From: Gammaproteobacteria bacterium RBG_16_57_12
GTDB taxonomy: Bacteria > Pseudomonadota > Gammaproteobacteria > RBG-16-57-12
DNA length: 13,497 nt
Direction: 5' to 3'
Assembly: GCA_001801365.1 (NCBI GenBank)
Contig: MGXL01000009.1
Location: 3,602 to 17,098, forward strand
Positions 5,641 to 13,492 of the stretch are shown here, piece by piece. Numbering within the stretch: the stretch's first letter is position 1; each line of letters begins with the position of its first letter. The notes beneath the pieces are model-generated. The model searched no databases. It was given only the letters and a program-made list of their open reading frames with translations, and was not told the DNA's origin. The position numbers were made by a program, and so were the translations under genes.

Positions 5641-8600
5641 GTTTCACCAATCAAATCATTAATTGCCGTAATAAGTGCTTCATCGTGAAAACTGCCTTTG
5701 GTCAGATAATAATCCGCGCCCGCCTCCATTCCCTGCTGACGGTCCTCATCACGGTCCTTATAGGATATAATGATGACGGGTATGCTGCTATAACTCCTGT
5801 CTGACTTGATCTTCCTGACCAGCTCGATTCCATTCATGCGGGGCATATCGATATCACTGATAATCAAATCATAGCGCTCTGCACGCACCGAATTCCATCC
5901 ATCCACCCCATCGACCGCAGTCGTCACTACATATCCTTTGCTTTCCAGAATCTTGCGCACCACTTCCCTAACTGTTAATGAGTCGTCGATCACCAGGATT
6001 CTTTTAGTTTTCTCCACTGAATCTGGCTGCGCATGGCCAATGTTTTTGAGTCGCCCGGCTTTGACTATTGCATCGATTGCATTGATCATGTCCTCAACAT
6101 CGACGATAAGCACCGGCGTTCCATCCTGCAACAGCGATGCCGAGCTGATATCCTTTAATTTGCCTAGTCTGGTGTCAATGGTCTGTATCGCCAATTCCTT
6201 TTGACCGATAAATTCATCCACCACCACGCCATAGGTTCGATAATCATCAGCGACAATAATTACCGGCAATTCATGCTTGCCTGGTCGGTCTCCTTGTATT
6301 TCCAGGACCTGATGCGCATCCACCAATCCTATGTGCTCACCATTGAGGGTGACGTATTGCTGTCCTTCCAGTATCTCTATCTCATCTGCCATGATTTTCA
6401 CGGCCCGCGATATTCTGGCCAGGGGAAATGCATAAGGCTCTCCCGATATGTATACAATCAACGCTGATATGATTGATAGTGTCAGTGGCAACTGTAGATG
6501 GAATTTTGTCCCCTGCCCTACTGCGGTTGATATCTTGATATTGCCGCCGATCTCTCTTATGACAGCCTGCACAACATCGAGACCTACTCCACGACCCGAT
6601 AAATCTGTTACATAATCGCGAGTCGAGAAATTAGGCAGGAACAGGAATTCCAGGATTTCATCCTCTGTGAGATCCTTTGCCATTTCTTCTTTTACCAGTC
6701 CTTTTTGAATTATCTTTCTCCGGATCACATCGCAGTCTATGCCCCTGCCATCATCCTCTACAGTTATGAATAGCATGCCTTCCTTATGAGCGGCAGAGAC
6801 AATAATGGATGCCTGTTCAGACTTACCACCTTGCTGCCGCTCCTCAGGTGTTTCAATACCATGATCTAGGGCATTGCGCAGGATATGATTTAGCGGCGCC
6901 TCCATCTTCTCCAGCACATCCCTGTCGACATGTGTGCCGAGACCCAGGATCTCGAAATGCACCTTCTTGCCCAGACTGCGCGCGATCTCACGTACCATGC
7001 GCTGGTAGCCATGCACACCATCCGAAAATGGCCGCATCCGTGTTTCTATAGTTTCCTTATGCAGTCTGGCTGATAAACTGGTTATGCGCCGATCGTAGAC
7101 ATCAAGCTCTGCTATCTGATCCGACAGCAGCCTGCGCGCCTCAATGGCATATTTCTGGTTATCGATCAACAGCGGCATGATATGTCCGCTGTTGTTCACC
7201 TCTTCGAGCACTTCTCGCAGGTAATCAAAATATTCCACAATCCTGGTCTGTAGCTGCTTGACCTTGTACATCGAGGTAATATACGGTTGCAGCCAGCCCG
7301 TCTCAACCTTCACCTCTCCCGTAAGCCCCATCAGGCGATTCCATTTTTCGGATGATACCCGCAATATTCTCTGTGCTTCCTGTCCGCCGGCTGTCGAAGT
7401 GTTTCGGTTCTGTAATTTACCAGGCCTGCTTCGGCGTTGTGAGCCGTCAGTATCAGCACGATCCAGTATTTCGCTGGTTGCGGACTTGTCTATTTTTTCT
7501 GGATCCTTCCTGGCTACATAATTCTGCCCCGCCTGCACCGTTCTCTCTGCTATCCCTGTAATCGTCTCCAGCAACTCCGATAAATCAGTGCGATTGTGCT
7601 GCTCCCACTGATTAATATGCTCTTCCGGCTGGTTTGCGATCAGCTTGATTTTATCGGTGGCATTCAGCAAATGATCCATATCATCATTTGTTATAGATAC
7701 TTTTCCTGCCTGTGCCGCTACAAATACATCCTCCATGACATGTGCTATCTGCACAATGGAATCCACTCCCACCATTCGCGCCGCTCCCTTGGTGGAATGA
7801 GAGGCACGCATCAATGCTTCCAGCAATGCGTCGTCGCTGTTATTGCGCTCTAGCTCCAGTAGTTTTTCCGACAGAATGCTGACCTGCTCCGATACCTCGG
7901 CCCTGAACAGATCCAGCATTGACGTATTGGATAATTCAACAAGATCATCGCTTTTATTCTGCTTTTCCTTTACATATGACGATTTTTTCTTTTTGCCGGC
8001 CTTTTTGACTGTCTTCTGATCCTGGCTCGTAATCGATGATAGCTTGTCGAGTATTGCGGATAGCTGTGCAGGATTTGAATCGCCCCATTTATGCATGGTC
8101 TCTTCATCCTGACGGGTTATTTCTGTGATGGTATCGGCTGCTGTCAGCAGGATATCTACGTGATCGGAATTGATATTCAGCTTGTTTTCCTGCGCGGCGA
8201 CAAAGATATCCTCCAATGCATGGGCTATCCTGACCACTGCCTCAAACTGCATCAGCCGTGCCGCACCCTTAAGTGAATGTGAGGCACGCATCAGCTCTTC
8301 CAGCAATGCGTCGTCGCTGTTATTGCGCTCTAGCTCCAGTAGTTTTTCCGACAGAATGCTGACCTGCTCCGATACCTCGGCCCTGAACAGATCCAGCATT
8401 GACGTATTGGATAATTCAACAAGATCATCGCTTTTATTCTGCTTTTCCTTTACATATGACGATTTTTTCTTTTTGCCGGCCTTTTTGACTGTCTTCTGAT
8501 CCTGGCTCGTAATCGATGATAGCTTGTCGAGTATTGCGGATAGCTGTGCAGGATTTGAATCGCCCCATTTATGCATGGTCTCTTCATCCTGACGGGTTAT

Positions 8601-8900
8601 TTCTGTGATGGTATCGGCTGCTGTCAGCAGGATATCTACGTGATCGGAATTGATATTCAGCTTGTTTTCCTGCGCGGCGACAAAGATATCCTCCAATGCA
8701 TGGGCTATCCTGACCACTGCCTCAAACTGCATCAGCCGTGCCGCACCCTTAAGTGAATGTGAGGCACGCATCAGCTCCTCGAGTGTCGTTTGGTTTCCTG
8801 GATCACCTTCCAGTGATAGCAGCTTTTCTTGCAATGTTTTGCATTGAGTTTCTGCCTCCATGCGGAAAAGATCCAGCATGGTCGTATCTGCGCCGCTCAC
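5637..8900 (-). CDS. wspE: WspE-like hybrid CheA kinase-REC with three HPt domains
   Basis: A 1087-residue hybrid chemotaxis kinase, the hub that phosphorylates WspR and WspF. Order: three HPt domains with phosphoacceptor histidines H48, H208 (both ASHSLKGAAR) and H368 (ASHSTKGAAR), separated by Lys-rich linkers (KKAGKKKKSSYVKEKQ); a low-complexity linker at about 455-508; a dimerisation region at about 510-620; the ATPase with N-box HILRNALDHGIE (672-683), G1 DDGRGID (716-722), G2 GRGVGLDVV (769-777) and GQGTKFHLQLPL (795-806); a CheW-like domain at about 808-940; and a C-terminal REC at about 966-1085 with D972/D973, phosphoacceptor D1016 (SDIDMP) and K1068. Known WspE proteins are, from memory, about 750 residues with one HPt. 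The excess here is one extra HPt plus a perfect 160-codon duplication. The GTG at 8900 overlaps the wspD stop (GTGA) and is preceded by AGAGGA. Confidence 0.95.
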   Translation of the reverse strand: MSGADTTMLDLFRMEAETQCKTLQEKLLSLEGDPGNQTTLEELMRASHSLKGAARLMQFEAVVRIAHALEDIFVAAQENKLNINSDHVDILLTAADTITEITRQDEETMHKWGDSNPAQLSAILDKLSSITSQDQKTVKKAGKKKKSSYVKEKQNKSDDLVELSNTSMLDLFRAEVSEQVSILSEKLLELERNNSDDALLEELMRASHSLKGAARLMQFEAVVRIAHALEDIFVAAQENKLNINSDHVDILLTAADTITEITRQDEETMHKWGDSNPAQLSAILDKLSSITSQDQKTVKKAGKKKKSSYVKEKQNKSDDLVELSNTSMLDLFRAEVSEQVSILSEKLLELERNNSDDALLEALMRASHSTKGAARMVGVDSIVQIAHVMEDVFVAAQAGKVSITNDDMDHLLNATDKIKLIANQPEEHINQWEQHNRTDLSELLETITGIAERTVQAGQNYVARKDPEKIDKSATSEILDRADTDGSQRRSRPGKLQNRNTSTAGGQEAQRILRVSSEKWNRLMGLTGEVKVETGWLQPYITSMYKVKQLQTRIVEYFDYLREVLEEVNNSGHIMPLLIDNQKYAIEARRLLSDQIAELDVYDRRITSLSARLHKETIETRMRPFSDGVHGYQRMVREIARSLGKKVHFEILGLGTHVDRDVLEKMEAPLNHILRNALDHGIETPEERQQGGKSEQASIIVSAAHKEGMLFITVEDDGRGIDCDVIRRKIIQKGLVKEEMAKDLTEDEILEFLFLPNFSTRDYVTDLSGRGVGLDVVQAVIREIGGNIKISTAVGQGTKFHLQLPLTLSIISALIVYISGEPYAFPLARISRAVKIMADEIEILEGQQYVTLNGEHIGLVDAHQVLEIQGDRPGKHELPVIIVADDYRTYGVVVDEFIGQKELAIQTIDTRLGKLKDISSASLLQDGTPVLIVDVEDMINAIDAIVKAGRLKNIGHAQPDSVEKTKRILVIDDSLTVREVVRKILESKGYVVTTAVDGVDGWNSVRAERYDLIISDIDMPRMNGIELVRKIKSDRSYSSIPVIIISYKDRDEDRQQGMEAGADYYLTKGSFHDEALITAINDLIGET
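7818..8297 (-). repeat. 480-bp perfect tandem duplication in wspE, second copy (codons 202-361)
   Basis: Base-for-base identical to 8298-8777, with an offset of exactly 480 bp. It encodes residues 202-361: the second HPt from its ELMRASHSLKGAAR helix onward (H208), the Lys-rich linker, and the first helix of the third HPt (MLDLFRAEVSEQV through DDALLE). Identity ends at 7816/8296. Beyond that only the 13-bp block GAGGCACGCATCA (7801-7813, plus strand), coding the MRASHS helix, is shared by all three HPt domains. Confidence 0.98.
8298..8777 (-). repeat. 480-bp perfect tandem duplication in wspE, first copy (codons 42-201)
   Basis: The first (5'-most in the gene) of two adjacent identical 480-bp units; the boundaries fall on codon borders (codons 42-201). 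It encodes HPt1 from E42 through H48, the inter-domain linker, and helix 1 of the following HPt. Identity covers synonymous positions as well, so the event is recent or the copies are homogenised. The unit lies wholly inside one reading frame and has no terminal inverted repeats or transposase, so it is not an insertion element. Confidence 0.98.
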
Positions 8901-9586
8901 CTGAAATTCCTCTCGAGCGATCCAAACAAATGATCCGCATTCAATAATCCGACATACCGCTCACGCCATTTAATCACGCCATACATGTAACTCGCGGACA
9001 GTCCTGACACGGTTGTCGGCACGCGCTCCAGAGTATCCTTGAAATAACGGAATATACTGCCGATTTCACTGACAGGAAATACGTATCGCTTTTTATTGTA
9101 TTCGGCAACGATTATTCTCCTGTGCACCAGACGCGCCGAGGCGGATTCCTCATCATTCCCTTTTTGAATATTCAATAACGCCCCCAGAGAAAAGCAGGTT
9201 TCCACCTCGCCGCCGACATTGGCAAATCCTCGTATCACGGGATTTGTGTTGTGTGGAATTTTATGAATTGTTTTTATATCAGACACTTCCTTGAAGTGTA
9301 TGGTCGGTAATGCCAGCCATTCATTGCCGATGCGGAATATTATTATTGATGTCCGGCGCTCTCTCGACTTGATCTGAGCTTCCGCGAGCATCCTCGCCCA
9401 TTCCAGTTTGTATTCATTATCGATCGATCGATCATAGATTGCGTTGCTGGCGGATTTATAAACATCGCAATTATAGCAGTGGATAAACTCGGTCAATCGC
9501 GGACACCGATCAGGCGACCGTGACCATATTCCGATGGTATTCCAGCAATTCTCTACTGCTTTCTCGATTGCCTTTGCATTTGACAT
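8897..9586 (-). CDS. wspD: WspD-like CheW coupling protein with Cys-rich N-terminus
   Basis: A 229-residue coupling protein linking the receptor array to the WspE kinase. The CheW-like domain occupies about 78-225 (TSIIIFRIGNEWLALPTI, HKIPHNTNPVIRGFANVGGE, RRIIVAEYNKKRYVFPVSEI, VIKWRERYVGLLNADHLF). A 75-residue N-terminal extension holds four cysteines, C14, C28, C37 and C40, in CWNTIGIW, CPRL and FIHCYNC. I recall a similar Cys pattern in Pseudomonas WspD, so it is probably a subfamily trait; it could bind a metal, but that is inference. The ATG at 9586 is 23 bp after the wspC stop with only a weak GAG upstream. Its stop overlaps the wspE GTG. Confidence 0.92.
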   Translation of the reverse strand: MSNAKAIEKAVENCWNTIGIWSRSPDRCPRLTEFIHCYNCDVYKSASNAIYDRSIDNEYKLEWARMLAEAQIKSRERRTSIIIFRIGNEWLALPTIHFKEVSDIKTIHKIPHNTNPVIRGFANVGGEVETCFSLGALLNIQKGNDEESASARLVHRRIIVAEYNKKRYVFPVSEIGSIFRYFKDTLERVPTTVSGLSASYMYGVIKWRERYVGLLNADHLFGSLERNFR

Positions 9587-9609
9587 TGGCCGACTCTATT
9601 TCATTGGTG

Positions 9610-10935
9610 CTACTGATTGGTTTTTCGCTGTATGACCCGCTCGGCTCGCCGCCTGTACATGGATGCCTTTTCCTTATTACCCTGTATCTCTGACAGAGTA
9701 TATAGCTGCATCAGGGCATCATGGTGATTTGGATCAAGATAAATTGCTCTCATGAAATATTCCTCCGAGAGCAGGACGTTGTCACTGGAATTTGCGAGGT
9801 TACCCATCAGATAGTAGAGCTGCGCCGAGACATAATTGGCAGACAACAATTGCTCACATAGCTTCTCCGCCTCCTGCAACATGCCTTTGTCTGCCAATGC
9901 AGTGATCTCGGCTATTTTTGCCTCTACATCGACCGCCTCTGATACAGAATTATTCTTATTGATTAAGGCAATATTCTCTTCAGCAACTCCTCTCGCGCTG
10001 TTTGTCGGTATTTTACCGCTTTTTTCCTTCGCCACTCTTACTGAATTTTCATATAACTGGTTGTTGTTCTCGGTGATCGCGCTCTTTGGCAATTCCGCTC
10101 CCGCTATTACATCATTCAGCGTGGCGGCATTGATCACATTGGCCCCCACCTTCAAATAAGCAAAAGATTGCGGAAAATCCAGGGGATTGAATCCCCATAG
10201 CGACAACCGCGCCGTCTCTGCCAGGCCCACAAACAGCACACCATCTGTCCTTAACAGCCGATAGAGAACCTTGATCGCCTTGTCCTTGGCGCTGCGATCA
10301 AAATAGATCAGAAGATTTCTGCAGAATAATATCTGATAGTACCCGCTCATATTGGAAAGCTGCTCATCAAACAGATTGCCAATCTTGAACTTGACTGTCT
10401 CCCTGACATTGTCATGCAGCTTATAACCACTCTCATGGGGGTCAAAGTATTTACTGCGCGCCACTATATCCTCGCCACGAAATGAATACTCGGAGTAAAT
10501 GCCGGCCTTTGCGATATCGATGACACGATCAGATATATCAATAGCATCAATGGCAAACTGTTTCGGCGACATGCCCAATTCCAGCAGTATCATGGCTATT
10601 GAATAAGGCTCTTCTCCCGTGGCGCATGGAAGGCTCAGGATATTTAGCCGTTTGTTGGCGCATTGTGGCAGCCACTTGGTTTTCACATAATCCGCCAACG
10701 CATCAAATGGTACTTTATCCCTGAAAAACCAGGTTTCCGGTATCACCACCAGATTGATTAATTCGTTAAGCTCTATTTGCGATGCAGTAACCAGATCCTT
10801 ATATTCTGCAACTGTGGCAGTACTTGATGCAGACATACGGTTGAATATTGCCTTTCTGATATGCTTCTCTCCAATAGATTCAGGTGATAAACCTATTTTT
10901 TCCCGCAGCATTTCTAATATTGGCGATATATCCAT
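9610..10935 (-). CDS. wspC: WspC-like CheR receptor methyltransferase with C-terminal TPRs
   Basis: The enzyme methylates glutamates of WspA using S-adenosylmethionine. Numbered from the ATG at 10935 (441 residues): CheR N-domain at about 1-65 (ILEMLREKIGLSPESIGEKH); ETWFFRD at 67-73; SAM-binding LSLPCATGEEPYSIAM at 100-115; AIDISDRVIDIAKAGIY at 131-147; FCRNLLIYFD at 204-213; GLAETARL at 237-244. A variable linker at about 265-335 leads to TPR-like helices at 340-433 (EAEKLCEQLLSANY, YYLMGNLANSSDN, EEYFMRAIYLDPNHHDAL), as in WspC. Start: the frame stays open to a TTG at 11016 and an ATG at 10989, both overlapping wspB. I prefer 10935 because it gives a standard CheR N-terminus, has AGG eight bases upstream and leaves a 40-bp gap. 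Confidence 0.93.
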   Translation of the reverse strand: MDISPILEMLREKIGLSPESIGEKHIRKAIFNRMSASSTATVAEYKDLVTASQIELNELINLVVIPETWFFRDKVPFDALADYVKTKWLPQCANKRLNILSLPCATGEEPYSIAMILLELGMSPKQFAIDAIDISDRVIDIAKAGIYSEYSFRGEDIVARSKYFDPHESGYKLHDNVRETVKFKIGNLFDEQLSNMSGYYQILFCRNLLIYFDRSAKDKAIKVLYRLLRTDGVLFVGLAETARLSLWGFNPLDFPQSFAYLKVGANVINAATLNDVIAGAELPKSAITENNNQLYENSVRVAKEKSGKIPTNSARGVAEENIALINKNNSVSEAVDVEAKIAEITALADKGMLQEAEKLCEQLLSANYVSAQLYYLMGNLANSSDNVLLSEEYFMRAIYLDPNHHDALMQLYTLSEIQGNKEKASMYRRRAERVIQRKTNQ

Positions 10936-10975
10936 TTCACGACCTATCTGATAGATGATGTTTGTGCATTTCACG

Positions 10976-11428
10976 TCAATTGATTTCATCGAGGACAACG
11001 TCCGCCGCCTCGGCAAATACCAGCGAGTTCAAATCCAGCTCCTGCATGATGATGTCATCATCGTTTATAACCCGCCCCAGATATTCTCCATTTGCCAGGT
11101 TAAGTCCTGTTGCCGAGAATTTTCCTTCTTCATATTTTTTCGTATCAAGCACGCCTTCCACGAGAAAACCAATTCTTCTCATCAACCTGTCGTCGCCGAT
11201 TCTTACTATTATGATTCGAGTACTGATTTTGTCCTCGCTGGGCCGCCCATATACCATTTGGCATAAATCAATTACAGGTATGGTCTCTCCTCGATAGTTG
11301 AAAATTCCAGTTAAATAGGCCGGCGCATGTGGTACTACACGCAGATATGCAAAAGGCACTATTTCCACTATTCGGTTAGTATTAATTACATAGCCTTCCT
11401 TGCCTATTTTTATCCTGACATATAGCAT
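10976..11428 (-). CDS. wspB: WspB-like CheW coupling protein
   Basis: A 150-residue protein made of a single CheW-type SH3-like double barrel with no extension. It is expected to bridge the WspA signalling tip and the WspE CheW-like domain. Visible landmarks: MLYVRIKIGKEGYVINTNRIVEIVP (first barrel, residues 1-25), the loop HAPAYLTGIFNYRGETIPVIDLC (34-56) that is the strongest CheW signature, STRIIIVRIGDDR (69-81), IGFLVEGVLD (86-95) and LGRVINDDDIIMQELDL (117-133). The ATG at 11428 lies 12 bp after the wspA stop, with a poor GGTAAG-like ribosome binding site, so coupling to wspA translation is likely. Confidence 0.93.
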   Translation of the reverse strand: MLYVRIKIGKEGYVINTNRIVEIVPFAYLRVVPHAPAYLTGIFNYRGETIPVIDLCQMVYGRPSEDKISTRIIIVRIGDDRLMRRIGFLVEGVLDTKKYEEGKFSATGLNLANGEYLGRVINDDDIIMQELDLNSLVFAEAADVVLDEIN

Positions 11429-11440
11429 GGCTTACCGTAC

Positions 11441-13474
11441 TCAGGATTTCTTGACTTTGAAGCTTGCGATACCCTCGTGGAGCGTACGGGCTGCCTCATT
11501 CAGATTCGTGATTACAACATTTGAATCACGCAATGACTCCACAGTCTGCTGAGCCGCCTCGCTCAGCTGAATCATGGATTGATTGATCTGATCGGCGCCC
11601 TTCGCCTGGAACTGCATACCTTCATGCACGGCTTCGAACCGCGGGGTCAAGGCCTGCACTTCCTCGATGATCTTGGCCAGTTGAACACTGATCTTGTTGA
11701 CATCATTTACGCTATAGCCAACCTGTTCAGAGAACTTTTCCATACTCATCACGCCGGCTGACACCGCAGACTGCATCTCCTTGACCATCTGCTCAATATC
11801 CAGGGTGGCTACTGCTGTCTGATCCGCCAGTCTCCTGATTTCCTTGGCCACTACAGCAAAACCAAAACCATACTCACCGGCTTTTTCCGCTTCTATGGCG
11901 GCATTCAATGACAATAGGTTGGTCTGATCCGCCACCTTGGTAATAGTTGTGACTACAGAACTTATATTGGCCGCTTTTTCGTTAAGAACTTCGAATTTAG
12001 CCCCAATACTGCCTGCTGCGTTGACAACATTGGCCATCATTTCTTCCATGTGTCGCAGCCCGGAATGTCCCGACTCCGCCGATTTGGCGGTATTTTCGGC
12101 GACAATTGACACCTCTCTCATGGTGCTCACCAGCTCCTTGGCCGTCGCAGATATTTCCGTGGCTGTCGTGACGATATCATTGGTAGTGGCCGCCTGCTCC
12201 GCCACTGTGGCTTCCTGTTGCTTTGACGTTGCGGCTATTGACGTTGCAGATGATGTGACCTGGATTCCGGAGCACTGAACCTGGAAAACCAGTGCATTGA
12301 GGCTATCGATCATTCCCTGCACGCCCTTGGCCAATTGGCCAATCGCATCATCGCCAAGACCTTCCATCGTTCCTGTCAGATCACCCATGGAAGCCTTGCT
12401 GACATTGGATAATATAACGTCCACCCGGCGGCGCAGCGATTCAAGAGCCAGACGTTTTTCCTCGCTCGCCTCATTAATATAATTGATCATGATCTGTAAC
12501 TGATGCGCCAATTCGCCAATGGCATCCTGGCCCGTAAACGGTACCCGGGCGGTATAATCACCTCCCGCCACCTTATTGACCACTCCGAGCAGTGCATCCA
12601 CCTTCCGTTGAAGCTCGGCCGCCGCGGCCTGTTCTCTTTCCATTTGCTCATGTTCACGCTTGACCGCCGCATCCGTGACGTTCGACATCTCGTTGAACGC
12701 ATTGGAGAGATCACCAATTTCATCTTCAAGCAGAGTGTGTGCCCTGATCTTCATATCTCCTTCGGATCTGCGGCGCACGACATTCAGCAGCATGGTCAAA
12801 GGATTGACCACCCAGGCTTTCAGCATCAGATTGACAAACACCAATCCCAGCAGCAAGGAAATGGTACTGGCCGTTATGGTCGCCCACATCTCCCTGGTGA
12901 CGGCCTTATCTATGGATTCCAGGTTGATGCTCAACCTGACCGCGCCATTGATCGCACCATCCTGGACTTGATGGCATTGCAGGCAATCCACCCCGCGGGT
13001 ATCCGTTGTCGCCTTGAAGGGCGTGATGACGGTCAGGAGATGCCGCCCCCCCACATCGCGTATTTCTTCGATCATCTCCCCGCCCAGGGCACGGCGATCA
13101 AGCTCGTCAACCGCCACTTCATCATCACTGCCTTTGCCAAACTGCTTTACGACGGGCTCACCTCTTAACATCCTCGCTTCAATTACGTTTTCCCTATTCA
13201 GCATCTTGTTCCGCAGGATTGAGCGCTGACTCATGGTGCCGGTCAGCATCATTGTATTTAAACTGTCAAAATAAAATGTCGTCAAATCCTTGGTTTGCTC
13301 AGTGATCAGATGCATCATCCGGGTTCGTTCGTGATTAACATTGTTTATGGTCTGCAGGGTGATTATTGCAGTAAATATCAATGCGACCACCAGATTGATC
13401 TTGCCACGCAGGGACATTTGCCGAAGGAATCGGTATTTGAAAAACAATTTATTGAGATTTTGATCTTTATTCAC
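11441..13474 (-). CDS. wspA: WspA-like methyl-accepting receptor with periplasmic CxxCH motif and repeated HAMP units
   Basis: A 677-residue membrane chemoreceptor controlling WspE. Layout: a charged N-terminus; TM1 at about 26-44 ([15 protein letters not shown]); a periplasmic domain at about 45-197; TM2 at about 198-218 ([18 protein letters not shown]); HAMP at about 219-272; two further HAMP-like units at about 290-338 ([20 protein letters not shown]) and 350-398 ([20 protein letters not shown]); and a long cytoplasmic coiled coil with signalling tip [21 protein letters not shown] (514-534). The periplasmic domain holds [11 protein letters not shown] with C164, C167 and H168, a CxxCH heme c attachment motif, followed by GAVRLSINL as in Cache/PAS-like sensors. 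Heme-c sensor domains of this sort are known in some MCPs, e.g. of Geobacter. No C-terminal CheR-docking pentapeptide. Start GTG at 13474 with AGAGGG at about 8 bases; ATG codon 20 is an alternative. First gene of the operon. Confidence 0.93.
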   Translation of the reverse strand: MNKDQNLNKLFFKYRFLRQMSLRGKINLVVALIFTAIITLQTINNVNHERTRMMHLITEQTKDLTTFYFDSLNTMMLTGTMSQRSILRNKMLNRENVIEARMLRGEPVVKQFGKGSDDEVAVDELDRRALGGEMIEEIRDVGGRHLLTVITPFKATTDTRGVDCLQCHQVQDGAINGAVRLSINLESIDKAVTREMWATITASTISLLLGLVFVNLMLKAWVVNPLTMLLNVVRRRSEGDMKIRAHTLLEDEIGDLSNAFNEMSNVTDAAVKREHEQMEREQAAAAELQRKVDALLGVVNKVAGGDYTARVPFTGQDAIGELAHQLQIMINYINEASEEKRLALESLRRRVDVILSNVSKASMGDLTGTMEGLGDDAIGQLAKGVQGMIDSLNALVFQVQCSGIQVTSSATSIAATSKQQEATVAEQAATTNDIVTTATEISATAKELVSTMREVSIVAENTAKSAESGHSGLRHMEEMMANVVNAAGSIGAKFEVLNEKAANISSVVTTITKVADQTNLLSLNAAIEAEKAGEYGFGFAVVAKEIRRLADQTAVATLDIEQMVKEMQSAVSAGVMSMEKFSEQVGYSVNDVNKISVQLAKIIEEVQALTPRFEAVHEGMQFQAKGADQINQSMIQLSEAAQQTVESLRDSNVVITNLNEAARTLHEGIASFKVKKS

Positions 13475-13476
13475 AA

Positions 13477-13492
13477 TCTCAGCCCTCTGAGA
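13477..13492 (-). promoter_or_regulatory. Hairpin enclosing the wspA ribosome binding site
   Basis: On the minus strand, TCTCAG-AGGG-CTGAGA forms a perfect 6-bp stem with a 4-base loop that is the core of the Shine-Dalgarno sequence of wspA; the GTG follows two bases after the stem. If it folds in the mRNA it could lower translation of the first operon gene. It lies at the window edge, so a larger leader structure or promoter cannot be seen. Confidence 0.4.

Noticed and set aside
8091..8756. Two identical 61-codon plus-strand frames (8091-8276 and 8571-8756)
   Set aside because: They are shadows of the two wspE repeat units, identical only because the underlying DNA is duplicated.
7818..8777. 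Repeat considered as insertion sequence or CRISPR-like array
   Set aside because: There are only two units, no spacers, no inverted ends or transposase, and the whole region is in-frame coding sequence for HPt domains.
10936..11016. N-terminal extension of wspC to the TTG at 11016
   Set aside because: It would overlap wspB by 41 bases and add 27 residues not resembling a CheR N-terminus; the ATG at 10935 has a better ribosome binding site.
11043..11060. GATGATG/CATCATC inverted repeat
   Set aside because: It is the chance result of consecutive Asp, Ile and Met codons in wspB (DDDIIM).
12503..13168. Long plus-strand open frame (221 codons) antisense to wspA
   Set aside because: It lies entirely inside wspA, shows no recognisable motif, and the minus frame encodes clear HAMP and sensor segments.
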